64,000 bases of DNA, from NCBI GenBank assembly GCA_037893245.1, contig JBAIAA010000443.1, forward strand, positions 248,001 through 312,000, in the 5' to 3' direction. Within the stretch, counting starts at the first letter, position 1. The number at the start of each line of letters is the position of its first letter. Below are positions 23,318 to 34,859 of the stretch, one piece after another. Under the pieces are notes generated by a model. It was given only the letters and a program-made list of their open reading frames with translations, made no database searches and was not told the DNA's origin. The DNA is from Crossaster papposus (lineage: Eukaryota; Echinodermata; Asteroidea; Velatida; Solasteridae). The translations under genes and the position numbers were made by a program.

Positions 23318-24300
23318 GTGGCTATCTTTAATCACTCCACGCCGGTGGACGTGTACACACGCATCGATTTTCCGCACCCGAGGAAATAATTTACTCGTGT
23401 TAGAAAACATTTGTGAATGTATTTGGGCTGAAATGGCAAATCCGCCTTGATAATAAGCAAAATAGAGAATTATGTGTATGGCGTCCTCGCATTGATATGA
23501 TCATGTACCTCCAGAAAAATGTCCCCTATTGGATAGACTGCTCAATAGGTCCTCCATGTGATGGTCTGCACATGTATGCATGTACGTGTAGGCTAGGCGT
23601 AGAACACGTACAACGAAAATATTGATTTAAACTTTAGGCGGGGACAAAATTACTATCAGTAAGCTAGCGGGCGAACTAAAAGGATGACCATTATTTTAAG
23701 GAACGGTATGAACAGTACATGGAGGATGGTTAAGTTGCAGTTGGAGGAAATGAAGCATGCATGCATGTCAATTTATATGGACGGTGTACAAAAATGTAAG
23801 TGTTGCTTGGTATTCACTACCGGTACTGGAATAAATGGCGTATTTTGTCACAACAGGATTAAACCATAGCCTAATTAATAGACTGCTATACATGTAGAGC
23901 ATTACTATTAACTCTACATACTTTAGGCCCATATCCTACCTTAGACTGCACTGTCCTTGACCTTGTGGCTTGTTTATCTTCTTGACATTTCTGCCGTTCA
24001 CGTCACCTTTAGAGTTCAACGGTAATTCTCAATTTCGAGATTTGTTTTGGAATTTAACGGGAAAAAATGATGTCGTAATCCGAGTACCAGCGTGTTATTT
24101 ACATTTTTCATGACCATTTCATACATATTTTGATTGACAAATACGGTGCTTTTTCGTACCGAAGCCATTTGTTTGTGTACACGTTTGTAACCACATGTGA
24201 TAGTTTGACCGAGCTAATGGCGGACCACGCCTGTAGCAACCGTTGCTAAGTTGCCTAAACAAAACTCGTAATCTTATTGGTCATTGCGCGCGTAGTGATT
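23318..24300. other. Intergenic, nothing recognised
   Basis: No exon with borders and family resemblance was found on either strand between the recombinase-like gene and the 24.3-kb repeat. Confidence 0.4.
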
Positions 24301-24304
24301 GACA

Positions 24305-24430
24305 GGCCGGATCGGTCCATTATCGCCAGATTCGAACGAATCTGGCGATAATTTAGGGCGCCCTCAATAAGCCTGGATATATACGGACACCGCGCCGCGG
24401 AACAAACAGCTAGCTCGGTCTTGGATCAAG
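24305..24430. repeat. Inverse copy of the 15585-15685 repeat with a 32-bp palindrome inside
   Basis: The palindrome TTATCGCCAGATTCGA plus its mirror occupies 24320-24351, between CGGTCCA and TTTAGGGC, where the 15.6-kb copy has the two flanks directly joined. Confidence 0.8.
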
Positions 24431-24481
24431 ACTAGTGCCAGATAAACTCAAGTACTCAATAAATTGTATCCTTTTGTTAAT

Positions 24482-24598
24482 TAATGAAAAAGTAGCCCCC
24501 GAAATGGAAAAAAAGTAGCCCCCAAAAGAGTAGCCCCCGAAATGGAAAAAGTAGCCTAGAAAGTTAAAAAATGGAGCCCCCGAAATAAAAAAAATAAT
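24482..24598. repeat. Short imperfect tandem repeat
   Basis: Four or five copies of AGTAGCCCCCGAAATGGAAA-like units with slippage and length variation. Confidence 0.8.
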
Positions 24599-24893
24599 TT
24601 CTCCCCTGGCAACTTGTACTGCAACTGTACATGCAAAAGCTTTAGATGCAGAGGGAGCACAAGCTTTGTGAGTGTATAACATGCCAAATCAGGCTCATAA
24701 TATGCTGTGGACCCGGGTGGTTATCAACGAAAACTACGTCTGAAAGCCCGCAAAAGTCCTACTTTTATCCTGATTTTTGTCCCCCAAATTTCTACTTTGT
24801 GTCTTGCGTAATGAACAACTTTGATACTACATTTCTACTTGTTCAAACTGGGTCCTCTTGAAAGCCTGAGCCAAGTTGCCTCTCTTTTTGCAG

Positions 24894-26077
24894 GAAAAGT
24901 GGACGCATATTTGCAGATGTCTCAGATTGCAGCGGCGGTCAAGCTTCAAGCTCGCTGGCGGGGGATCATTGAGAGACGCAAGCTGGGTCTGCGGAAGGCC
25001 ACGGCCAAGCAAGTCAGGGCGGCCATCACCGTTCAGAGAGTTGTAAGTTTGCCATTTGCGCGCTTACTTATTAGACCTGGTAAACCAACCAGTGGTTGAT
25101 TTTTGTTGTGTGTGTATCGGCGCCCCTGGTAGGCCGATCTCGCTGACCCAAGTGCCCCAGCCTACGTCAGGGTACAGGAAGTCGAGAGTTGCCATTGTTG
25201 TATGCTACAGTACACCATTTGTCAGTTGTGCAGTTTTATCATTTTAAGCAGCAAAAGTTCTCAAAATCGAAAGAATGGGGCTTGACAACTAAACCTGACC
25301 AAGTTGTATGTCTGCAAATGCTGCATATTCTGATAAAAATAATATTCTAAGATTTTTGATTTTGAAGCAGCTACTATTGGACATTTTCAAAAATGCATAT
25401 CTGAGACGCAATTTTTGACTTCTGTTTTTTGTTAGACTTCTGCAGTAGGTGGCAAGTGAACCCTGCTACACTGTATATGCAGAAAATGCACACGTAAACA
25501 AGATTAAAGTTATCGACTTAATAGTAATACATGTAATAATAATAGGCAATTCTTAAATAGCGCACGTATCTACCAAGACTGGTACTCTAGGCACTGTGTA
25601 ATTATTATACCTGCATATTGGGCATGCGAAACATTCCAAATACCATCTCGGCTCCCTGGAGAGTTTTCAGCTCAATTCTGCCTCACAGGTACCCATTTCA
25701 CTTATGGGTGGGGAGAAGCAAGTGGCAAAGTGCCTTGCCCAAGGGCACATGGACCTTAGGTCCAGGCCAGACTCGAACCCACAACCTGCAGCTTTATCCT
25801 ACAGATGGTGAAATTAGTGCTCCAGATCACAAGGCCACGGCACTCCAGAAGTCAATTTTTATAGATGAATTTTGTTCTTCTGTTTTAGATGCTGGTGATT
25901 ATTCCACTTGTTTTCTTCAAATACAGCGTGTTTTGTGGGTTATAGGTCCGTAGATTCCTGAAGAGATTGGAGGAGAAGAGAAGAGAGCCGTTGTTGTTTC
26001 GGCCTCCGCCTGGCCTGACGGATGAGAGAAGGGTTGACCTGCAGAGACAGATTGACCAACACAGAGAGGCGCACCCG
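24894..26077 (+). CDS. IQCB1: IQCB1 (nephrocystin-5) fragment, two exons
   Basis: Exons 24894-25042 and 25946-26077, both with AG/GT borders, joined in phase 0. Exon one holds an IQ motif (AAAVKLQARWRGIIERRKLG) and AAITVQRV. Exon two continues VRRFLKRLEEKRREPLLFRP, PPGLTDERRVDLQRQIDQHR, EAHP. This matches the C-terminal part of vertebrate IQCB1, where an IQ motif is followed by a TLQRAALKFL segment and a LTDARRVELKKRV segment. IQCB1 binds calmodulin and works with CEP290 at the ciliary transition zone. The first exon needs one nucleotide from an upstream exon, and the last ends at a good donor (GTAAGA), so both ends should continue. I found no matching exon up to 23.3 kb on the left, nor between the array and 58 kb on the right. 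It is either a gene with very long introns or a fragment. Confidence 0.8.
25545..25852 (-). mobile_element. tRNA-derived SINE in the IQCB1 intron
   Basis: On the minus strand: GGAGTGCCGTGGCCTTGTGA head, B-box GTGGGTTCGAGTCTGG, then CCCTTGGGCAAGGCACTTTG, a core shared by many aquatic-animal SINEs, and a tail toward (ATT)n at about 25540. Confidence 0.7.
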
Positions 26078-26253
26078 GTAAGAAAGTCCAAGAATTTTGT
26101 TACTCTATGCGATTTCATCAGTTAAGACTCTTCACATGACATATTCAAAGATTTTTAGATTGTTTCCCCGACTCTGTGAAGTACCTAGTAATTTTGTTTT
26201 TGTTAAAGTTAAACAAGGAAATTAACTAAAGCGGGGTTTGAACCTGCCAACCT

Positions 26254-26480
26254 GTCTAACGTAGTTTGTTCTGTTCATATTTCTTACGTTTTTTTCCTAA
26301 TATCGGATCACATTTTCATACTATTCTTGTTTACAACTCATTGGCCAAGCCCGTCTAACGTAGTTTGCTCTGTTCATATTTCTTATTTTTTTCCTATTAT
26401 CGGATCACATTTTTATACTATTCTTGTTTACAACACATTGGCCAAGCCCGTCTAACGTAGTTTGGTCTGTTCATATGATG
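26254..26480 (+). repeat. Left edge of the array: three ~99-bp subrepeats
   Basis: Copies start at 26254, 26353 and 26450 with GTCTAACGTAGTTTG and run to TTGGCCAAGCCC. The first two are diverged (TTACGTTTT, ACAACTCATT, TTTTTATACT), as expected at an array edge not homogenised by exchange. Full units follow. Confidence 0.85.
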
Positions 26481-27177
26481 ATCTCTATGTCCTCGGGCTG
26501 ACGAATTTTGGGTTTTTCCGCATCCTCCCTTAGATGCTCCAACCCGTTTTATCCAAGGGTTCTACTTGTGGTTGATTAAATAAGACACAATTTGTCTTGA
26601 TACTTATTTACTCCAGACTAAGCCTACTGGTTGTAGGACTTCTTTCGGAGGTTGCACATACAACCTCTGAAACAGAGTTTGGAACCGCTTTAGTTAGCAC
26701 GTCTTATTGCGAACGTGCAGTTCACGACCCTTATTCACAGTAGCATCTCGCATACCCACCACCGGTCTACGGTGCCATATCATGCATATGTAGTGGCTCT
26801 ACAGGTAAGTAGAGTGACGTAGACCCCCCTACCACAGTAGTGTGGTAGGGGTCTACGAACAAATACTTACCTGTAGAGCTCCCCCCCGCCTCCCCACTTA
26901 TTCTCGATCTTGTGGTTGTGGGAGGGTCAACACATTGGACAAGCCTGTCATCACATTTTCATACTATTCTTGTTGACAACACATTGGCCAAGCCTGTCTA
27001 ACGTAGTTTGTTCTGTTCATATTTCTTAGGTTTTTTCCTATTATCGGATCACATTTTCATACTATTCTTGTTTACAACACATTGGCCAAGCCCGTCTAAC
27101 GTAGTTTGGTCTGTTCATATGATGATCTCTATGTCCTCGGGCTGACGAATTTTGGGTTTTTCCGCATCCTCCCTTAG

Positions 27178-27449
27178 ATGCTCCAACCCGTTGTATCCAA
27201 GGGTTCTACTTGTGGTTGATTAAATAAGATACATTTTGTCTTGATACTTATTTACTCCAGACTAAGCCTACTGGTTGTAGGACTTCTTTCGGAGGTTGCA
27301 CATACAACCTCTGAAACAGAGTTTGGAACCGCTTTAGTTAGCACGTCTTATTTGCGACCGTGCAGTTCAGGACCCTTATTCACAGTAGCATCTCGCATAC
27401 CCACCACCGGTCTACGGTGCCATATCATGCATATGTAGTGGCTCTACAG
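27178..27449 (+). other. Pseudo-exon defined by strong splice signals (representative; one per unit)
   Basis: A pyrimidine-rich acceptor (TTTTTCCGCATCCTCCCTTAG) ends at 27177 and a consensus donor CTCTACAG|GTAAGTAG follows 272 nt later. Stops occur in all three frames (GGTTGATTAAATAAG), so it cannot be a coding exon. A second acceptor-like site (TGTTCATATTTCTTAGG) lies in the subrepeat part. Confidence 0.55.
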
Positions 27450-27524
27450 GTAAGTAGAGTGAAGTAGACCCCCCTACCACAGTAGTGTGGTAGGGGTCTA
27501 CGAACGAATACTTACCTGTAGAGC
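27441..27524. repeat. 84-nt palindrome with paired 5' splice site (representative; one per unit)
   Basis: The outer arm GCTCTACAGGTAAGTA pairs with TACTTACCTGTAGAGC without mismatch. The inner arm GTAGACCCCCCTACCAC pairs with GTGGTAGGGGTCTAC apart from two extra C. The left arm is a perfect 5' splice site on the plus strand, and the right arm is the same on the minus strand. ATACTTACCTG equals the 5' end of U1 snRNA. Confidence 0.9.
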
Positions 27525-29705
27525 TCCCCCCGCCTCCCCACTTATTCTCGATCTTGTGGTTGTGGGAGGGTCAACACATTGGACAAGCCTGTCATCACAT
27601 TTTCATACTATTCTTGTTGACAACACATTGGCCAAGCCTGTCTAACGTAGTTTGTTCTGTTCATATTTCTTAGGTTTTTTCCTATTATCGGATCACATTT
27701 TCATACTATTCTTGTTTACAACACATTGGCCAAGCCCGTCTAACGTAGTTTGGTCTGTTCATATGATGATCTCTATGTCCTCGGGCTGACGAATTTTGGG
27801 TTTTTCCGCATCCTCCCTTAGATGCTCCAACCCGTTTTATCCAAGGGTTCTACTTGTGGTTGATTAAATAAGATACATTTTGTCTTGATACTTATTTACT
27901 CCAGACTAAGCCTACTGGTTGTAGGACTTCTTTCGGAGGTTGCACATACAACCTCTGAAACAGAGTTTGGAACCGCTTTAGTTAGCACGTCTTATTTGCG
28001 ACTGTGCAGTTCAGGACCCTTATTCACAGTAGCATCTCGCATACCCACCACCGGTCTACGGTGCCATATCATGCATATGTAGTGGCTCTACAGGTAAGTA
28101 GAGTGAAGTAGACCCCCCTACCACTGTAGTGTGGTAGGGGTCTACGAACGAATACTTACCTGTAGAGCTTCCCCCCGCCTCCCCACTTATTCTCGATCTT
28201 GTGGTTGTGGGAGGGTCAACACATTGGACAAGCCTGTCATCACATTTTCATACTATTCTTGTTGACAACACATTGGCCAAGCCTGTCTAACGTAGTTTGT
28301 TCTGTTCATATTTCTTAGGTTTTTTCCTATTATCGGATCACATTTTCATACTATTCTTGTTTACAACACATTGGCCAAGCCCGTCTAACGTAGTTTGGTC
28401 TGTTCATATGATGATCTCTATGTCCTCGGGCTGACGAATTTTGGGTTTTTCCGCATCCTCCCTTAGATGCTCCAACCCGTTGTATCCAAGGGTTCTACTT
28501 GTGGTTGATTAAATAAGATACATTTTGTCTTGATACTTATTTACTCCAGACTAAGCCTACTGGTTGTAGGACTTCTTTCGGAGGTTGCACATACAACCTC
28601 TGAAACAGAGTTTGGAACCGCTTTAGTTAGCACGTCTTATTTGCGACCGTGCAGTTCAGGACCCTTATTCACAGTAGCATCTCGCATACCCACCACCGGT
28701 CTACGGTGCCATATCATGCATATGTAGTGGCTCTACAGGTAAGTAGAGTGAAGTAGACCCCCCTACCACAGTAGTGTGGTAGGGGTCTACGAACGAATAC
28801 TTACCTGTAGAGCTCCCCCCGCCTCCCCACTTATTCTCGATCTTGTGGTTGTGGGAGGGTCAACACATTGGACAAGCCTGTCATCACATTTTCATACTAT
28901 TCTTGTTGACAACACATTGGCCAAGCCTGTCTAACGTAGTTTGTTCTGTTCATATTTCTTAGGTTTTTTCCTATTATCGGATCACATTTTCATACTATTC
29001 TTGTTTACAACACATTGGCCAAGCCCGTCTAACGTAGTTTGGTCTGTTCATATGATGATCTCTATGTCCTCGGGCTGACACGAATTTTGGGTTTTTCCGC
29101 ATCCTCCCTTAGATGCTCCAACCCGTTTTATCCAAGGGTTCTACTTGTGGTTGATTAAATAAGATACATTTTGTCTTGATACTTATTTACTCCAGACTAA
29201 GCCTACTGGTTGTAGGACTTCTTTCGGAGGTTGCACATACAACCTCTGAAACAGAGTTTGGAACCGCTTTAGTTAGCACGTCTTATTTGCGACCGTGCAG
29301 TTCAGGACCCTTATTCACAGTAGCATCTCGCATACCCACCACCGGTCTACGGTGCCATATCATGCATATGTAGTGGCTCTACAGGTAAGTAGAGTGAAGT
29401 AGACCCCCCTACCACTGTAGTGTGGTAGGGGTCTACGAACGAATACTTACCTGTAGAGCTCCCCCCGCCTCCCCACTTATTCTCGATCTTGTGGTTGTGG
29501 GAGGGTCAACACATTGGACAAGCCTGTCATCACATTTTCATACTATTCTTGTTGACAACACATTGGCCAAGCCTGTCTAACGTAGTTTGTTCTGTTCATA
29601 TTTCTTAGGTTTTTTTTCTATTATCGGATCACATTTTCATACTATTCTTGTTTACAACACATTGGCCAAGCCCGTCTAACGTAGTTTGGTCTGTTCATAT
29701 GATGA

Positions 29706-32700
29706 TCCCTATGTCCTCGGGCTGACGAATTTTGGGTTTTTCCGCATCCTCCCTTAGATGCTCCAACCCGTTGTATCCAAGGGTTCTACTTGTGGTTGAT
29801 TAAATAAGATACATTTTGTCTTGATACTTATTTACTCCAGACTAAGCCTACTGGTTGTAGGACTTCTTTCGGAGGTTGCACATACAACCTCTGAAACAGA
29901 GTTTGGAACCGCTTTAGTTAGCACGTCTTATTTGCGACCGTGCAGTTCAGGACCCTTATTCACAGTAGCATCTCGCATACCCACCACCGGTCTACGGTGC
30001 CATATCATGCATATGTAGTGGCTCTACAGGTAAGTAGAGTGAAGTAGACCCCCCTACCACTGTAGTGTGGTAGGGGTCTACGAACGAATACTTACCTGTA
30101 GAGCTCCCCCCCGCCTCCCCACTTATTCTCGATCTTGTGGTTGTGGGAGGGTCAACACATTGGACAAGCCTGTCATCACATTTTCATACTATTCTTGTTG
30201 ACAACACATTGGCCAAGCCTGTCTAACGTAGTTTGTTCTGTTAATATTTCTTAGGTTTTTTCCTATTATCGGATCACATTTTCATACTATTCTTGTTTAC
30301 AACACATTGGCCAAGCCCGTCTAACGTAGTTTGGTCTGTTCATATGATGATCTCTATGTCCTCGGGCTGACGAATTTTGGGTTTTTCCGCATCCTCCCTT
30401 AGATGCTCCAACCCGTTTTATCCAAGGGTTCTACTTGTGGTTGATTAAATAAGATACATTTTGTCTTGATACTTATTTACTCCAGACTAAGCCTACTGGT
30501 TGTAGGACTTCTTTTGGAGGTTGCACATACAACCTCTGAAACAGAGTTTGGAACCGCTTTAGTTAGCACGTCTTATTTGCGACCGTGCAGTTCAGGACCC
30601 TTATTCACAGTAGCATCTCGCATACCCACCACCGGTCTACGGTGCCATATCATGCATATGTAGTGGCTCTACAGGTAAGTAGAGTGAAGTAGACCCCCCT
30701 ACCACTGTAGTGTGGTAGGGGTCTACGAACGAATACTTACCTGTAGAGCTCCCCCCGCCTCCCCACTTATTCTCGATCTTGTGGTTGTGGGAGGGTCAAC
30801 ACATTGGACAAGCCTGTCATCACATTTTCATACTATTCTTGTTGACAACACATTGGCCAAGCCTGTCTAACGTAGTTTGTTCTGTTCATATTTCTTAGGT
30901 TTTTTCCTATTATCGGATCACATTTTCATACTATTCTTGTTTACAACACATTCGCCAAGCCCGTCTAACGTAGTTTGGTCTGTTCATATGATGATCTCTA
31001 TGTCCTCGGGCTGACGAATTTTGGGTTTTTCCGCATCCTCCCTTAGATGCTCCAACCCGTTTTATCCAAGGGTTCTACTTGTGGTTGATTAAATAAGATA
31101 CATTTTGTCTTGATACTTATTTACTCCAGACTAAGCCTACTGGTTGTAGGACTTCTTTTGGAGGTTGCACATACAACCTCTGAAACAGAGTTTGGAACCG
31201 CTTTAGTTAGCACGTCTTATTTGCGACCGTGCAGTTCAGGACCCTTATTCACAGTAGCATCTCGCATACCCACCACCGGTCTACGGTGCCATATCATGCA
31301 TATGTAGTGGCTCTACAGGTAAGTAGAGTGAAGTAGACCCCCCTACCACTGTAGTGTGGTAGGGGTCTACGAACGAATACTTACCTGTAGAGCTCCCCCC
31401 GCCTCCCCACTTATTCTCGATCTTGTGGTTGTGGGAGGGTCAACACATTGGACAAGCCTGTCATCACATTTTCATACTATTCTTGTTGACAACACATTGG
31501 CCAAGCCTGTCTAACGTAGTTTGTTCTGTTCATATTTCTTAGGTTTTTTCCTATTATCGGATCACATTTTCATACTATTCTTGTTTACAACACATTCGCC
31601 AAGCCCGTCTAACGTAGTTTGGTCTGTTCATATGATGATCTCTATGTCCTCGGGCTGACGAATTTTGGGTTTTTCCGCATCCTCCCTTAGATGCTCCAAC
31701 CCGTTGTATCCAAGGGTTCTACTTGTGGTTGATTAAATAAGATACATTTTGTCTTGATACTTATTTACTCCAGACTAAGCCTACTGGTTGTAGGACTTCT
31801 TTCGGAGGTTGCACATACAACCTCTGAAACAGAGTTTGGAACCGCTTTAGTTAGCACGTCTTATTTGCGACCGTGCAGTTCAGGACCCTTATTCACAGTA
31901 GCATCTCGCATACCCACCACCGGTCTACGGTGCCATATCATGCATATGTAGTGGCTCTACAGGTAAGTAGAGTGAAGTAGACCCCCCTACCACAGTAGTG
32001 TGGTAGGGGTCTACGAACGAATACTTACCTGTAGAGCTCCCCCCGCCTCCCCACTTATTCTCGATCTTGTGGTTGTGGGAGGGTCAACACATTGGACAAG
32101 CCTGTCATCACATTTTCATACTATTCTTGTTGACAACACATTGGCCAAGCCTGTCTAACGTAGTTTGTTCTGTTCATATTTCTTAGGTTTTTTCCTATTA
32201 TCGGATCACATTTTCATACTATTCTTGTTTACAACACATTGGCCAAGCCCGTCTAACGTAGTTTGGTCTGTTCATATGATGATCCCTATGTCCTCGGGCT
32301 GACGAATTTTGGGTTTTTCCGCATCCTCCCTTAGATGCTCCAACCCGTTGTATCCAAGGGTTCTACTTGTGGTTGATTAAATAAGATACATTTTGTCTTG
32401 ATACTTATTTACTCCAGACTAAGCCTACTGGTTGTAGGACTTCTTTCGGAGGTTGCACATACAACCTCTGAAACAGAGTTTGGAACCGCTTTAGTTAGCA
32501 CGTCTTATTTGCGACCGTGCAGTTCAGGACCCTTATTCACAGTAGCATCTCGCATACCCACCACCGGTCTACGGTGCCATATCATGCATATGTAGTGGCT
32601 CTACAGGTAAGTAGAGTGAAGTAGACCCCCCTACCACTGTAGTGTGGTAGGGGTCTACGAACGAATACTTACCTGTAGAGCTCCCCCCCGCCTCCCCACT

Positions 32701-34859
32701 TATTCTCGATCTTGTGGTTGTGGGAGGGTCAACACATTGGACAAGCCTGTCATCACATTTTCATACTATTCTTGTTGACAACACATTGGCCAAGCCTGTC
32801 TAACGTAGTTTGTTCTGTTAATATTTCTTAGGTTTTTTCCTATTATCGGATCACATTTTCATACTATTCTTGTTTACAACACATTGGCCAAGCCCGTCTA
32901 ACGTAGTTTGGTCTGTTCATATGATGATCTCTATGTCCTCGGGCTGACGAATTTTGGGTTTTTCCGCATCCTCCCTTAGATGCTCCAACCCGTTTTATCC
33001 AAGGGTTCTACTTGTGGTTGATTAAATAAGATACATTTTGTCTTGATACTTATTTACTCCAGACTAAGCCTACTGGTTGTAGGACTTCTTTTGGAGGTTG
33101 CACATACAACCTCTGAAACAGAGTTTGGAACCGCTTTAGTTAGCACGTCTTATTTGCGACCGTGCAGTTCAGGACCCTTATTCACAGTAGCATCTCGCAT
33201 ACCCACCACCGGTCTACGGTGCCATATCATGCATATGTAGTGGCTCTACAGGTAAGTAGAGTGAAGTAGACCCCCCTACCACTGTAGTGTGGTAGGGGTC
33301 TACGAACGAATACTTACCTGTAGAGCTCCCCCCGCCTCCCCACTTATTCTCGATCTTGTGGTTGTGGGAGGGTCAACACATTGGACAAGCCTGTCATCAC
33401 ATTTTCATACTATTCTTGTTGACAACACATTGGCCAAGCCTGTCTAACGTAGTTTGTTCTGTTCATATTTCTTAGGTTTTTTCCTATTATCGGATCACAT
33501 TTTCATACTATTCTTGTTTACAACACATTCGCCAAGCCCGTCTAACGTAGTTTGGTCTGTTCATATGATGATCTCTATGTCCTCGGGCTGACGAATTTTG
33601 GGTTTTTCCGCATCCTCCCTTAGATGCTCCAACCCGTTTTATCCAAGGGTTCTACTTGTGGTTGATTAAATAAGATACATTTTGTCTTGATACTTATTTA
33701 CTCCAGACTAAGCCTACTGGTTGTAGGACTTCTTTTGGAGGTTGCACATACAACCTCTGAAACAGAGTTTGGAACCGCTTTAGTTAGCACGTCTTATTTG
33801 CGACCGTGCAGTTCAGGACCCTTATTCACAGTAGCATCTCGCATACCCACCACCGGTCTACGGTGCCATATCATGCATATGTAGTGGCTCTACAGGTAAG
33901 TAGAGTGAAGTAGACCCCCCTACCACTGTAGTGTGGTAGGGGTCTACGAACGAATACTTACCTGTAGAGCTCCCCCCGCCTCCCCACTTATTCTCGATCT
34001 TGTGGTTGTGGGAGGGTCAACACATTGGACAAGCCTGTCATCACATTTTCATACTATTCTTGTTGACAACACATTGGCCAAGCCTGTCTAACGTAGTTTG
34101 TTCTGTTCATATTTCTTAGGTTTTTTCCTATTATCGGATCACATTTTCATACTATTCTTGTTTACAACACATTCGCCAAGCCCGTCTAACGTAGTTTGGT
34201 CTGTTCATATGATGATCTCTATGTCCTCGGGCTGACGAATTTTGGGTTTTTCCGCATCCTCCCTTAGATGCTCCAACCCGTTGTATCCAAGGGTTCTACT
34301 TGTGGTTGATTAAATAAGATACATTTTGTCTTGATACTTATTTACTCCAGACTAAGCCTACTGGTTGTAGGACTTCTTTCGGAGGTTGCACATACAACCT
34401 CTGAAACAGAGTTTGGAACCGCTTTAGTTAGCACGTCTTATTTGCGACCGTGCAGTTCAGGACCCTTATTCACAGTAGCATCTCGCATACCCACCACCGG
34501 TCTACGGTGCCATATCATGCATATGTAGTGGCTCTACAGGTAAGTAGAGTGAAGTAGACCCCCCTACCACAGTAGTGTGGTAGGGGTCTACGAACGAATA
34601 CTTACCTGTAGAGCTCCCCCCGCCTCCCCACTTATTCTCGATCTTGTGGTTGTGGGAGGGTCAACACATTGGACAAGCCTGTCATCACATTTTCATACTA
34701 TTCTTGTTGACAACACATTGGCCAAGCCTGTCTAACGTAGTTTGTTCTGTTCATATTTCTTAGGTTTTTTCCTATTATCGGATCACATTTTCATACTATT
34801 CTTGTTTACAACACATTGGCCAAGCCCGTCTAACGTAGTTTGGTCTGTTCATATGATGA
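29706..34859 (+). repeat. Duplicated four-unit block inside the array
   Basis: The rare GATCCCTATG variant occurs at 29706 and 32283, followed in both by GTTAATATTTC (about 30241 and 32818), then two units with CTTTTGGAGG and CATTCGCC. The same order with a shift of about 2,577 bp shows a four-unit duplication. Confidence 0.8.

Noticed and set aside
27441-27600. Spliced-leader RNA gene repeat
   Set aside because: The tandem layout and CAG|GTAAGTA fit, but no Sm-site (AATTTTTGG-like) follows within about 100 nt on either strand. The only AATTTTGG in the unit lies several hundred bases away, next to an acceptor.
27509-27680. U1 snRNA gene starting at ATACTTACCTG
   Set aside because: Only the first 11 nt match U1. 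The following sequence (TAGAGCTCCCCCCGCC) lacks stem-loop I and the Sm site.
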